Part shown: one piece after another, positions 25,214 to 34,993 of the stretch
How positions within the stretch are numbered: position 1 is the stretch's first letter
Layout of the letters: every line of letters starts with the position of its first letter
DNA from: Marinobacter daepoensis DSM 16072
GTDB taxonomy: Bacteria > Pseudomonadota > Gammaproteobacteria > Pseudomonadales > Oleiphilaceae
DNA length: 64,000 bases
Assembly: GCF_000421165.1 (NCBI RefSeq)
Contig: NZ_ATWI01000009.1
Coordinates: 62,001-126,000, forward strand
Direction: 5' to 3'
Notes under the pieces: model-generated
Seen by the model: only the letters and a program-made list of their open reading frames with translations
What the model was told of the DNA's origin: nothing
Databases searched by the model: none
Made by a program: the position numbers and the translations under genes

Positions 25214-26890
25214 ATGGATTTTGAGCAGTTCTATCAAGACAAATACCCAGCTGGCATCCCCCGGGAAATAGACCTTAACAAATACAAAAACATGGTAGAT
25301 GTATTTGAAAAGGCAGTGCAGAAGTACGCTGATAAGCCCGCGTTTACTGCCGTTGGTGTTACCCTGACTTACCGGGATCTTGATACTCAGAGCCGTAATT
25401 TTGCGGCCTGGCTGCAGAACAAAACCGACCTGAAGCCCGGCGATCGTATTGCCGTGCAAATGCCGAACATTACGCAATATCCGGTGGTTGTATTCGGTGC
25501 TATGCGTGCCGGCTTGATTGTGGTGAACACCAATCCGCTCTATACCACCCGGGAAATGGAACACCAGTTCAACGATTCGGGCGCCAAGGCGCTGGTGGTA
25601 TTGGCCAACATGGCTGATAAAGCCGAAAAAGTATTGCCCCATACCAGCGTAGAGCACGTGATTGTTACCGAAGTCGCGGACATGCATTCTCCACTCAAGC
25701 GCACGCTGATGAATGCTGTCGTAAAGCACCTGAAAAAAATGGTCCCCGCTTTCAATATTCCTGGTGCCCGGAAATTACCTGCCGTTCTCAGTGCCGGTGC
25801 CCGGGAAAAATACACCCCGATCGATATTAAACTCGACGACCTGGCGGTGTTGCAGTATACCGGCGGTACGACGGGCGTTGCCAAAGGTGCAATGTTAACC
25901 CACGCCAACCTGGTCGCGAACCTGACTCAGGTCCGGCCGATGCTGGAAGATCAGGTAGACGAAGGAAAGGAAGTGGTGATTGCGCCACTGCCGCTCTATC
26001 ACATCTATTCGTTCACCCTGAACTGCGGCATCATGCTGGAGGCGGGTGCTCATAATATTCTGATCCCCAACCCACGGGACATTCCGGGCTTTGTTAAAGA
26101 GCTTCAGAAGCAGAAATTCTCTGCGTTCATTGGTTTGAACACCTTGTTCGTAGCGTTGTGTAACAATGAAGAGTTTCAGGATCTGGATTTTTCCGGGCTG
26201 AAACTTACCGCGTCCGGTGGTATGGCCCTGACCAGTGATACGGCGAAAATGTGGCAACGGGTGACCGGTTGTGAGATCAGTGAAGGCTACGGCATGACTG
26301 AGACGTCTCCGGTGGTTACCTTTAACCCACGAAGCGCGATTCAGCTTGGTACTATTGGCCTGCCGATTCCGTCTACCGTGGTGAAAACCATTGATGATGA
26401 CGGTAATGAAACACCGATCGGCGAACCCGGCGAGCTGTGTGTGAAGGGCCCACAGGTTATGCGTGGGTACTGGCAGCGCCCGGATGATACCCAGAAATCC
26501 TTTACCGACGATGGCTTCCTGAAAACAGGTGATGTAGCCCTGATTCAGGAAGACGGTTATATTCGCATTGTTGACCGCAAAAAAGACATGATCATTGTGT
26601 CCGGGTTCAACGTCTTCCCTAACGAGATTGAAGACGTGGTAACCAGCCATCCCAAAGTTGTAGAGTGTGCTGCGGTGGGTATTCCGGATGCCAAGAGTGG
26701 CGAGGCAGTGAAGGTCTATGTGGTGCCCACAAAAGAAGGTGTTGCCGCCAATGAGCTGAAAGAGTTCTGCCGTGAGCGACTGACGGCATACAAGGTGCCC
26801 AAACACTTTGAATTCCGTGAAGAACTGCCAAAGAGCAACGTGGGCAAAATTCTGCGCCGGGAACTGCGCGACGAGGCCAGCGACAAGTAA
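25214..26890 (+). CDS. fadD: long-chain fatty-acid-CoA ligase FadD
   Basis: A 558-residue adenylate-forming enzyme that activates fatty acids to acyl-CoA. AMP-binding motifs: YTGGTTGVAKGAMLTH (about 215-230), EGYGMTETSP (about 355), the hinge DRKKDMIIVSGFNVFP (about 455), and the catalytic C-terminal Lys in KSNVGKILRRELR. ATG at 25214 is preferred to 25208, because the ACAGGAG ribosome site abuts 25208 directly but is six bases from 25214. A strong terminator follows at 26917. I see no clear PsrA/FadR operator in the 220-bp upstream gap. Confidence 0.95.
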   Translation: MDFEQFYQDKYPAGIPREIDLNKYKNMVDVFEKAVQKYADKPAFTAVGVTLTYRDLDTQSRNFAAWLQNKTDLKPGDRIAVQMPNITQYPVVVFGAMRAGLIVVNTNPLYTTREMEHQFNDSGAKALVVLANMADKAEKVLPHTSVEHVIVTEVADMHSPLKRTLMNAVVKHLKKMVPAFNIPGARKLPAVLSAGAREKYTPIDIKLDDLAVLQYTGGTTGVAKGAMLTHANLVANLTQVRPMLEDQVDEGKEVVIAPLPLYHIYSFTLNCGIMLEAGAHNILIPNPRDIPGFVKELQKQKFSAFIGLNTLFVALCNNEEFQDLDFSGLKLTASGGMALTSDTAKMWQRVTGCEISEGYGMTETSPVVTFNPRSAIQLGTIGLPIPSTVVKTIDDDGNETPIGEPGELCVKGPQVMRGYWQRPDDTQKSFTDDGFLKTGDVALIQEDGYIRIVDRKKDMIIVSGFNVFPNEIEDVVTSHPKVVECAAVGIPDAKSGEAVKVYVVPTKEGVAANELKEFCRERLTAYKVPKHFEFREELPKSNVGKILRRELRDEASDK

Positions 26891-26916
26891 ACCGCTTTTT
26901 CGGTTTCGCTCCACAC

Positions 26917-26944
26917 CAGAGACCTCGCTTCGGCGGGGTCTCTG
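26917..26944 (+). terminator. rho-independent terminator after fadD
   Basis: CAGAGACC pairs with GGTCTCTG, extended by TCGC/GCGG, closed by a stable TTCG tetraloop, and followed by TGTTTCTC. It ends fadD transcription before hrpA. Confidence 0.75.
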
Positions 26945-27023
26945 TGTTTCTCGCCCCGGGTTTTCCCGTTAGACTGTCTCGCCCTGACTGTTCACCCACT
27001 GATTGTTGAGTCTGCTGCTTTAA

Positions 27024-30000
27024 ATGACTGATAAAACCCCGTTTGACGCTTCTGCGGACCCAAAGGGCGCCGTGAAAGCCATACTGAGCCAGCTGGATGC
27101 CTGTAACCAGCAGGACGCCGCTCGCATTATTCGCCGTGTGGGGCGCTGCAAAGGCGTGCCTGGTACCCGCGATCTCGAACAGATGGCACAGTGGCTGGAG
27201 CAGGGGCTGGACAAGGTTCGGAAGCGCCAGGCCTTGCACAAACCGGTAACGTTTCCGGACGGGCTTCCGGTCAGTGACCGGGTAGACGACATCAGCGAAG
27301 CCATCGATCGGCATCAGGTGGTGATTGTTGCCGGGGAAACCGGCTCCGGGAAGACCACGCAGATCCCGAAAATCTGCCTGAACCTGGGGCGTGGGACAAG
27401 AGGATTGATTGGTCATACCCAGCCCCGGCGGATAGCCGCACGCAGTGTCTCCAATCGAATTGCTGAAGAGTTGGGCGAGCAGGTCGGGCAACAGGTGGGA
27501 TATCAGGTTCGGTTTACCGATAACACCTCCGAACATTCCCGGGTCAAGGTGATGACTGACGGTATTTTGCTGGCGGAGATTCAGCACGACCGCTTTCTGG
27601 ATCGTTACGATACGCTGATTATCGATGAAGCCCATGAGCGCAGCCTTAACATCGATTTCCTGATGGGTTACCTCAGACAGCTGTTACCAAAGCGGCCTGA
27701 TCTGAAAATTATCATCACGTCTGCGACGATTGAAGTTGAGCGCTTCAGTGAGTTTTTCAACGAGGCGCCGGTTATCGAGGTGAGTGGTCGTACATTCCCG
27801 GTCGATATCCGCTATCGCCCGCTGACGGGTGACGAAGATGACCGGGATCAGAGCTGGACCGACGGGGTCCTTTCGGCCCTTGATGAAATTGAACAGCACG
27901 AGCGCCAGCATAAACAGCCGCCCGGCGACGTGCTGGTGTTTCTACCGGGTGAACGTGAAATCCGAGGTTTGAGCAAAGTGCTTCGCCACGCGGATCTCCG
28001 TCATACCGAGGTGTTGCCGCTGTATTCCCGGTTGAGCAATCAGGAGCAGAACCGGGTATTCCAGGGCCATAAAGGGCGGCGTCTGGTGTTGTCCACGAAT
28101 GTCGCTGAAACGTCGCTGACAGTGCCGGGCATACGTTACGTTATTGATACCGGGGTCGCCCGGATCAGTCGGTACAGTGTTCGTTCAAAGATACAACGGT
28201 TGCCGGTTGAGCCGGTCTCGCAAGCCAGTGCCAACCAGAGGGCGGGCCGATGCGGACGGGTAGCGCCTGGTATCTGCTTCCGGCTGTATGATGAAACCGA
28301 TTTTCTGAATCGTCCGGAGTACACCGACCCTGAAATTCTCAGGACTAATCTGGCGTCCGTCATTTTGCAAATGGCCACCTCCGGGTTGGGCGAAATCCGG
28401 CATTTTCCGTTTCTTGAAGCCCCGGACCGGCGCCAGATCAATGATGGGTACAAGCTGCTCGAAGAACTCAGCGCGGTCGACGAAAAGCGACGGGTGACCC
28501 GGCTTGGGCGCACGATGGCCCGTCTGCCACTGGACCCGCGGCTGGCACGGATGCTTGTGACCTCTTCAGAACTGGGCAGCCTCGCAGAGGTGCTGATCGT
28601 GATCGCGGGGCTCAGTATTCAGGACCCCAGAGAACGTCCACAGGAAAAACAGCAGGCAGCAGATCAGGCCCATGCGCCGTTCAATGACAAAGAATCGGAT
28701 TTCGCGACTTTGCTGAATATCTGGAACTGGTTTGAAGACCAGCGCCAGGAACAGTCCCAGAACCAACTCAAGAAACTTTGCCAGAAAACGTTTCTCAGCT
28801 GGATGAGGATGCGGGAATGGCGGGATATTCACCGGCAACTTACGTTGATCTGCCGGGAACAGAAACTGGCTCTGAACACTCAGCCGGCCAACTACGACGC
28901 TGTGCACAAGGCAATTCTGGCGGGTTTGCTCGGCCAGGTCGCGGTTAAAGTGGAAAAGCGGGAATATCTGGCTACCCGCAACCGCAAGGTGATGATCTTT
29001 CCCGGCTCCAGGGTCGGCAAGGCTGCACCTAAGTGGATTGTGGCGGCAGAAATTGTGGAGACCAGTAAAGTCTTCGCGCGAATGGTAGCGGCCATTCAGC
29101 CTGAGTGGGTCGAGCCGCTTGCCGGCCATGTTGTCAAACATCACTACTTTGAACCCCACTGGGAACAGAAGCGGGCCCAGGTAATGGGGTATGAAAAGGT
29201 CAGTCTGTATGGCCTTGATGTGGTCTCGAAACGTCGGATTCCCTACGCCAAGGTGGATCCGGCGGAGTGCCGGAGACTGTTTATCCGCCGGGCTTTGGTG
29301 GAAGGAGACTATCTGTCAAAGGCTCCCTTTATCGCCCGCAACCGGGAGATGCTGGATACCGTCGAGAATCTGGAGAAGAAAACCCGGCGTCGGGACCTCT
29401 TGGTAGACGATGAGGTGCTCGTTGCTTTTTACGACGAACGACTTCCGGACGCAGTCGTCAGTGGGCGGCATTTTGAAACCTGGTGGAAAAGCCTGTCGGC
29501 TCAGGATCTGAAGAAACTGGAACTGACCGAAGCGGATGTGTTGCAGAGACCTCTGGACCAATCGGCCGCGGTACAGTATCCGGATTTTCTTGAATGGGAG
29601 GGGGTGAAATACCCGCTCAGTTACGAGTTTGAACCCACCAGTGAACGCGATGGCGTGACATTGAATGTCCCGCTGATGGCACTCAAACAGATTCCTGCCC
29701 GGCGTCTGGAATGGTTGGTTCCAGGCCTGCTGCGTGAGAAATGCATTGCCTTAGTAAAAGGCCTTCCCAAGGCACTGAGACGAAACTTTGTGCCGGTGCC
29801 GGACTTTGTCGATGCCGCTCTTGCCAATCTTCAGCCCGGTAACGAGCCATTGGCCATCAAGCTGGGTGACCAGCTCCGGCGTATGACCGGTGTCCAGATT
29901 GATCCTGCTGCCTGGCCGGAGGACGAGTTACCTCGCCACCTGCGTATGAACCTGAGGGTCACCGGCGATCAAGGCAAAGTGATTGCCGAGAGCCGGGATA

Positions 30001-30944
30001 CTAATAAGCTCCAGGCAAAGTTGGAAGGCCGGGCGGAAGCGGCACTGGCCTCTGCCACTCAGGATGAAAACGGTGACACGCTGGCCGGAGAGTTCAGCGA
30101 ATGGCAGTTCGGAGGGTTGCCGGAACAGGTTCAGACGGAAAAAGGCGGCATGCAGGTGACGGTTTATCCGGCACTGGAAGATCTTGGTGGCAAGGTGCGC
30201 TCGGTTCGTTGCCTGGACCGCCTGACGGCGGAAGATACCCTTAGGCGTGGGCTCGCAAGGCTGATTGTCAATCGGTTCGGGAATACGTTGTCTGACCTTG
30301 ACCGAAAGCTGCCAAAGTTCAGGCAATCTGCCTTAATGTTTGCGCCGGTCGGGCAGGCTAGAGTGCTGCTGGACGACTTGCTGTTGGCTACCGTCATGCA
30401 GCATTTTCTGTCGGATGCTCTGCCGCGAACGGAAGCAGCCTTCATCGAAGTGTTTGATCGCCACAGAGGCGATTTCATTCCAGCGCTGGAAGCGGCAGAT
30501 CAGCGCCTTTTTCAGGCAATGACGGGTTATCAGAAGGTGGCGAAACAGCTGAAGGGCAAGATCAGTCTGGCGCTCGCGGCGAGTATGGCGGATATCAAGT
30601 TCCAGCTGCAACAATTGGTTTATCCGGGGTTTCTTGTGAATACCCCGGCCTGCTGGCTCGACCGTTTTGGCGTTTACTTCGAGGCCGCTGATCTCCGGCT
30701 TGAGAAAATGCCAAGAGAGATGGGGCGTGAGCGGGAGTTTCTTCATGCTATTGAACCGTTGTGGGCGAGATACGCCACCAAAACCGAACAGCAAAAGCGC
30801 CAGGGGGTGAGGGATCCGGAGCTGGAAACCTATCGCTGGATGCTCGAGGAGTTTCGCATTTCCTTTTTTGCCCAGCAATTGGGCACGGCGATGACGGTGT
30901 CGGTAAAGCGGCTCGATAAACAATGGGAAAAGACACGGATCTGA
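27024..30944 (+). CDS. hrpA: ATP-dependent RNA helicase HrpA
   Basis: A 1306-residue DEAH-box helicase of full family length. Motif I is GETGSGKTTQIPK (about 105), motif Ia TQPRRIAARS, motif II DEAH (about 201), motif III SATIEVERFSEFF, and motif VI QRAGRCGRVAPG (about 405). The HA2, OB-fold and long C-terminal DUF3418 region (to residue 1300) are intact. In E. coli HrpA resolves stalled or collided ribosomes on mRNA. It begins 80 bp after the fadD terminator with only a weak ribosome site. Confidence 0.96.
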   Translation: MTDKTPFDASADPKGAVKAILSQLDACNQQDAARIIRRVGRCKGVPGTRDLEQMAQWLEQGLDKVRKRQALHKPVTFPDGLPVSDRVDDISEAIDRHQVVIVAGETGSGKTTQIPKICLNLGRGTRGLIGHTQPRRIAARSVSNRIAEELGEQVGQQVGYQVRFTDNTSEHSRVKVMTDGILLAEIQHDRFLDRYDTLIIDEAHERSLNIDFLMGYLRQLLPKRPDLKIIITSATIEVERFSEFFNEAPVIEVSGRTFPVDIRYRPLTGDEDDRDQSWTDGVLSALDEIEQHERQHKQPPGDVLVFLPGEREIRGLSKVLRHADLRHTEVLPLYSRLSNQEQNRVFQGHKGRRLVLSTNVAETSLTVPGIRYVIDTGVARISRYSVRSKIQRLPVEPVSQASANQRAGRCGRVAPGICFRLYDETDFLNRPEYTDPEILRTNLASVILQMATSGLGEIRHFPFLEAPDRRQINDGYKLLEELSAVDEKRRVTRLGRTMARLPLDPRLARMLVTSSELGSLAEVLIVIAGLSIQDPRERPQEKQQAADQAHAPFNDKESDFATLLNIWNWFEDQRQEQSQNQLKKLCQKTFLSWMRMREWRDIHRQLTLICREQKLALNTQPANYDAVHKAILAGLLGQVAVKVEKREYLATRNRKVMIFPGSRVGKAAPKWIVAAEIVETSKVFARMVAAIQPEWVEPLAGHVVKHHYFEPHWEQKRAQVMGYEKVSLYGLDVVSKRRIPYAKVDPAECRRLFIRRALVEGDYLSKAPFIARNREMLDTVENLEKKTRRRDLLVDDEVLVAFYDERLPDAVVSGRHFETWWKSLSAQDLKKLELTEADVLQRPLDQSAAVQYPDFLEWEGVKYPLSYEFEPTSERDGVTLNVPLMALKQIPARRLEWLVPGLLREKCIALVKGLPKALRRNFVPVPDFVDAALANLQPGNEPLAIKLGDQLRRMTGVQIDPAAWPEDELPRHLRMNLRVTGDQGKVIAESRDTNKLQAKLEGRAEAALASATQDENGDTLAGEFSEWQFGGLPEQVQTEKGGMQVTVYPALEDLGGKVRSVRCLDRLTAEDTLRRGLARLIVNRFGNTLSDLDRKLPKFRQSALMFAPVGQARVLLDDLLLATVMQHFLSDALPRTEAAFIEVFDRHRGDFIPALEAADQRLFQAMTGYQKVAKQLKGKISLALAASMADIKFQLQQLVYPGFLVNTPACWLDRFGVYFEAADLRLEKMPREMGREREFLHAIEPLWARYATKTEQQKRQGVRDPELETYRWMLEEFRISFFAQQLGTAMTVSVKRLDKQWEKTRI

Positions 30945-31069
30945 TCCCTCCGGCTGCACTGGAATGGGGCCACTGGACAATAGTCCCACGGGCAATTCTG
31001 CCGGACTGTGTTAGTATTTCTGACACTGTGATGTCAGAAACCGATTTATAACTATGACGTGGGGTTATT

Positions 31070-32191
31070 GTGATTAAAGCCGTCATCAGCGGAACCGGCC
31101 TCTATACGCCGCCCGCCATTATCGAGAATGATGAACTGGTTGAAGCGTTCAATCAGTACGTTGAAATGTTCAACAACGAGCACGCGGAGCAGATTGCCCG
31201 TGGTGAAGTGGCTGCCCTGCAACCCTCGTCTTCTGCGTTTATCGAGAAAGCGTCCGGTATCAAGCGCCGCCACGTTATAGATCGCGACGGTATTCTCGAT
31301 CCCAACCGCATGGCACCCTATATCCCTGAGCGCAGCAACGACGAGCCCTCGGTTCAGTGTGAAATGTCGGTTGTTGCCTGCAAAGAAGCTCTAGCCCAGG
31401 CCGGTAAGACGGTGAAGGACGTGGATGCGGTTATTGTGGCCTGCTCCAACATGCAGAGACCCTATCCGGCCATCGCAATCGAAGTTCAGGAAGCGTTGGG
31501 AATTGAGGGCTTTGCCTACGATATGAACGTTGCCTGCAGTTCGGCCACCTTTGGGCTCCAGGCGGCAGTCAACTCCGTTGAGAACGGAGCGGCGAGATCG
31601 GTTCTTGTTGTCAGTCCTGAGATCTGCTCGGGTCACCTGAATTTCCGGGACCGGGACAGCCACTTCATCTTTGGGGACGCCTGCACAGCAATTCTGGTTG
31701 AACGTGAGGAAGATACCCAGGCAGGGCAGGGGTTTGAGATTCTTGGAACCCGCCTGACCACCAGATTTTCAAACAACATCCGCAATAACTTCGGATTCCT
31801 GAATCGCGCTGACGAAGCGGGGATTGGCAAGCCCGACAAGCTGTTTATTCAACAGGGTCGTAAAGTTTTCAAGGAAGTATCACCGTTGGTGGCTGAGACT
31901 ATCCAGGGGCACCTTGAGTCACTCTCACTGAGCCCGGATGATCTCACTCGCATGTGGCTGCATCAGGCTAACCTGAACATGAATCAGTTGATTGCCCGCA
32001 AGGTGCTGGGCCGCGACGCCAACCTGGAAGAAGCGCCTGTTATCCTTGATGAGTATGCAAACACCAGTTCCGCCGGTTCCATCATTGCTTTCCATAAGCA
32101 TAAAGATGACCTGAAGGCCGGCGAACTGGGTGTTATCTGCTCATTCGGTGCAGGCTATTCCATTGGCAGCGTTGTGGTGCGCCACCGCTAA
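31070..32191 (+). CDS. beta-ketoacyl-ACP synthase III-like enzyme
   Basis: A 373-residue thiolase-fold enzyme with the KAS III Cys-His-Asn triad: Cys in [10 protein letters not shown] (about 160), His in [10 protein letters not shown] (about 303) and Asn in YANTSSAGS (about 336). It is longer than housekeeping FabH (about 320) and has the insert after the first strand ([14 protein letters not shown]) seen in the Pseudomonas PA3286-type enzyme, which condenses longer acyl-CoAs from beta-oxidation with malonyl-ACP. The start is GTG with GTGGGG upstream. It is convergent with the thioesterase gene, consistent with acyl-chain shunting. Confidence 0.9.
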   Translation: MIKAVISGTGLYTPPAIIENDELVEAFNQYVEMFNNEHAEQIARGEVAALQPSSSAFIEKASGIKRRHVIDRDGILDPNRMAPYIPERSNDEPSVQCEMSVVACKEALAQAGKTVKDVDAVIVACSNMQRPYPAIAIEVQEALGIEGFAYDMNVACSSATFGLQAAVNSVENGAARSVLVVSPEICSGHLNFRDRDSHFIFGDACTAILVEREEDTQAGQGFEILGTRLTTRFSNNIRNNFGFLNRADEAGIGKPDKLFIQQGRKVFKEVSPLVAETIQGHLESLSLSPDDLTRMWLHQANLNMNQLIARKVLGRDANLEEAPVILDEYANTSSAGSIIAFHKHKDDLKAGELGVICSFGAGYSIGSVVVRHR

Positions 32192-32197
32192 ACGATA

Positions 32198-32605
32198 TTA
32201 TCTCGCTGCCAGTGCCCGTAGCGTATCTGGCAGTGGGGTGGATTTTCGGGTGGTTCGATCGGTCCACACAACCTTTGCATACCCCTCTGCATAGATGTCC
32301 CCGGTGTCCCTGTCCTTAAGCAAATGGTAAGTATCCAGACTGGTATTTCCGGCTTTGTCCGCGTATGTTTCCACCACCACACTGGCGGGGTGTGTCAACT
32401 CCTTCAGGAATGTGGCGCTGGTCTTTATAATGACTGGCCCGGTTGGAGCCTCGGCATCGCCAAGATCCAGGGAAGAGAGCCAGACAATCCGGGCTTCTTC
32501 AAAGAAGCGAAAGTATACGGTGTTATTGGCGTGGCCGTATGCATCCATGTCCCCCCACCGCAAGGCCATGGTGAGGGTGCTGACAGGATTTCCCGGTACT
32601 GACAT
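32198..32605 (-). CDS. acyl-CoA thioesterase (4HBT/YbgC-like)
   Basis: A 135-residue hot-dog thioesterase. The 4HBT active-site segment is WGDMDAYGHANNTVYFRFFEEAR (catalytic Asp about residue 20), and strands such as TSLDTYHLLKDRDTGDIYAEG are family-like. It should hydrolyse acyl-CoA thioesters in the cytoplasm. GGAGG lies eight bases before the ATG. It ends 7 bp from the stop of the KAS III-like gene on the other strand. Confidence 0.9.
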   Translation of the reverse strand: MSVPGNPVSTLTMALRWGDMDAYGHANNTVYFRFFEEARIVWLSSLDLGDAEAPTGPVIIKTSATFLKELTHPASVVVETYADKAGNTSLDTYHLLKDRDTGDIYAEGYAKVVWTDRTTRKSTPLPDTLRALAAR

Positions 32606-32693
32606 CGGATTTCCTCCGGAAGAATGAAAAAGAAAAATAAAGCGCCGGTATTGTTGACGAAATCGAACAGGTTAAACAACCCGAGAAGGCAAG

Positions 32694-33476
32694 ATGAAAG
32701 AGCGTAAGTCCCGGCGCTGGTCATCCAGGATGGTCACCGCAGTATTACTCGCCCTTGTGGCTTCCTCCCCCGTCGTGGCCCAGAATCTTCAGGAGCCGCC
32801 GGGTGAGCAGGCTATGCCGGTTGCGACCAATGATCCTTACGAGAGCTGGAATCGCAAGGTATTTGTTTTCAATGATTCCGTGGACCGCTGGTTTCTCCGT
32901 CCGGTGGCTCAGGGGTACCGCACGGTAACGCCAGATCTGGTTGACCGTGGTATTACCAATTTCTTCAATAACCTGACCGAAATCCGGAACTTCACCAACA
33001 GCCTCCTGCAGCTCAAAGGGGAATCGGCTGTGGTCGCGTTCGGACGCTTCACGTTCAATACTGTGTTCGGGCTTGGTGGTATTTTTGACGTGGCGAATGC
33101 ATTTGAGTTGCCCGAGCGCCCCGAAGACTTTGGTCAGACCCTGGCCACCTGGGGGGTGGACTCGGGGCCCTATCTTATGCTGCCGTTCCTGGGGCCGTCG
33201 ACTCCACGCTATTTCACGGGGATGGCTGCTGATGGCTTCATGTTGCCATCGGCCTGGGAGTCGGTGGAATCACCTGAGTGGTACTATCTCCGGGGCTTGC
33301 AGATTGTGGACAAGCGCGCCGATCTGATTCCGGCAGAAAGCTTTATTTCCGGGGACCGGTACACGTTTATGCGCAATGCGTTTCTGCAGCGCCGGGAATT
33401 CCTCATTAACGATGGTAAGATCACTGAAGACCCCTTCGCGAGTGATGACGAAGATCTGATGCTCGATGATTTCTGA
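32694..33476 (+). CDS. MlaA/VacJ family protein lacking a lipobox cysteine
   Basis: A 260-residue MlaA homologue: NDPYESWNRKVFVFNDSVD, the NFFNNLTEIRNF segment, the GIFDVANAFELPERPEDFGQTLATWGV signature and the PFLGPSTPRYF motif are all present. MlaA normally is an outer-membrane lipoprotein that removes mislocalised phospholipids with OmpC and MlaC. Here the signal sequence (about 10-29) ends SSPVVAQN with an Ala-x-Ala-like cleavage site and no Cys, and no Cys occurs anywhere in the protein. It is not in an mla operon; a patatin-like phospholipase gene follows 23 bp later. AAGG precedes the ATG. Confidence 0.9.
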   Translation: MKERKSRRWSSRMVTAVLLALVASSPVVAQNLQEPPGEQAMPVATNDPYESWNRKVFVFNDSVDRWFLRPVAQGYRTVTPDLVDRGITNFFNNLTEIRNFTNSLLQLKGESAVVAFGRFTFNTVFGLGGIFDVANAFELPERPEDFGQTLATWGVDSGPYLMLPFLGPSTPRYFTGMAADGFMLPSAWESVESPEWYYLRGLQIVDKRADLIPAESFISGDRYTFMRNAFLQRREFLINDGKITEDPFASDDEDLMLDDF

Positions 33477-33499
33477 GTGTTGAAGCTGGGAGGCGACAG

Positions 33500-34987
33500 G
33501 TGATCAAGGACCCGAGAATAGCCCGTTTCCGGAAAATGCTGGCGCAGGCCTCCAACTATGAACAGTGGAAGGCGGCGGCACTGGAACTGGATTTTCTTGA
33601 GGGTAACGCTGAGTGGAAAGAGGACTTTTCCTCGGATCTGTACCACTACGAGTTGATTTATGATCGCCTGAGCAACCTTAAACAGTATCGGCAGCAGAAT
33701 GATGTCGAGCGCCTGAAACGTGCGCTTCGGGAAGGACTGCACCATGATCTCGGCAATATGGGGAATCCGGCCCTTTACAGCAGGTCCAGGGTCGGGACCA
33801 AACACCTGATAGAGGAATACATCACTCAGGTGTGCGAGTCACTGGATTACCTTTGTGATCACCCGGTACCGGGTTTTCCGGTGCACGACAGGCTCCAGTT
33901 TTTCCGCGATACCCTGACCAGCTTTGGTCGGCCGACGTTGTTATTGAGTGGCGGCGCCAGCCTGGGAATGTTTCATTTCGGAGTGATCAAAGCGCTTTGG
34001 GAAAAGGGGCTGTTACCTCAGGTAATTGCGGGGTCCAGTATCGGGGCCATTATTGCCGGCATCCTGGGCGTGCATACCGATGCAGAGATTCCGGAAATGC
34101 TGGTTCCTGAAAACCATAACCTGAAAGCCTGGAAATGGCGGGGGCTGTTGAGTGCCATGCGCGGCACCGGGTTGATGGATCAGGAAACCCTGCGTCGCTG
34201 TCTGAGGGAGAACATCGGCGACTACACGTTTGAAGAAGCGTATCAGCGAACCGGGCGGAGCATCAACATCAGCGTTTCACCGGTTCAGGCCCACCAGAAA
34301 GCAAGGTTGCTGTGTGGTTACACTTCGCCGTATCTGCTGGTCTGGAGTGCGGCTCTGGCCAGTGCGGCGGTACCGGGCGTCTTCCCGCCGGTAACCCTGA
34401 TGAAAAAAGACCTGAATGGCCATTCCTTACCCTACATGCCCCGGCTCAGATTTGTGGACGGCTCTGTTGTCAGCGATCTGCCCATTGAGCGTTTAATGCA
34501 CCTGTACGATGTGAATTTCACCATTGTGAGCCAGACCAATCCCCATGTGGTGCCCTTTCTGAGTGATCGGGGGCAGGATGAAAAACTTTCCCTGGCCAAT
34601 CTGCCATCTCATTTGATCAAGTCGGAAATTCAGTTTCATGGCCAGGGCGTGTTTGATTACCTCCGAAAGCGGGTAAAACCCGAACTGGCTCGCCAACTGG
34701 CTGGGCAGCTTTATACCATCATGGCACAGCGGTATTCCGGTGATGTCACCATTGCGCCAAACTATTCTCTCAGGCATTTTCGGCGTATGCTTGCTAACCC
34801 GAGCCCCGAGTACGTGAGGGAAATGATTCTGGAAGGGGAGCGTGCCACCTGGCCCAGGATCTCCATGATCCGATCTCACGCGCGTATCTCAAAAACCCTG
34901 GAGCGTTGTGTTCGCCGGTTAAAGCATCAGAACCGGCGTGCAGCGGAACTCAAACTGGTAGGCGGTAACGCCTTGGCCAGGCCCTGA
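33500..34987 (+). CDS. patatin-like phospholipase with DUF3336 domain
   Basis: A 495-residue protein. Residues 1-140 match the DUF3336 region (WKAAALELDFLEG, LYHYELIYDRL) found in triacylglycerol-lipase-type patatins. The patatin domain has the oxyanion Gly run LLSGGASLGMFHFG, the nucleophile elbow GSSIG (Ser about 179) and the catalytic Asp in VDGSVVSDLP. It is expected to be a lipid acyl hydrolase. It has no signal peptide, unlike PlpD-type secreted patatins. The GTG start at 33500 has GGGAGG six bases upstream. It forms a probable unit with the upstream MlaA gene and lies 6 bp before the exeA-like gene. Confidence 0.9.
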   Translation: MIKDPRIARFRKMLAQASNYEQWKAAALELDFLEGNAEWKEDFSSDLYHYELIYDRLSNLKQYRQQNDVERLKRALREGLHHDLGNMGNPALYSRSRVGTKHLIEEYITQVCESLDYLCDHPVPGFPVHDRLQFFRDTLTSFGRPTLLLSGGASLGMFHFGVIKALWEKGLLPQVIAGSSIGAIIAGILGVHTDAEIPEMLVPENHNLKAWKWRGLLSAMRGTGLMDQETLRRCLRENIGDYTFEEAYQRTGRSINISVSPVQAHQKARLLCGYTSPYLLVWSAALASAAVPGVFPPVTLMKKDLNGHSLPYMPRLRFVDGSVVSDLPIERLMHLYDVNFTIVSQTNPHVVPFLSDRGQDEKLSLANLPSHLIKSEIQFHGQGVFDYLRKRVKPELARQLAGQLYTIMAQRYSGDVTIAPNYSLRHFRRMLANPSPEYVREMILEGERATWPRISMIRSHARISKTLERCVRRLKHQNRRAAELKLVGGNALARP

Positions 34988-34993
34988 GGGACC

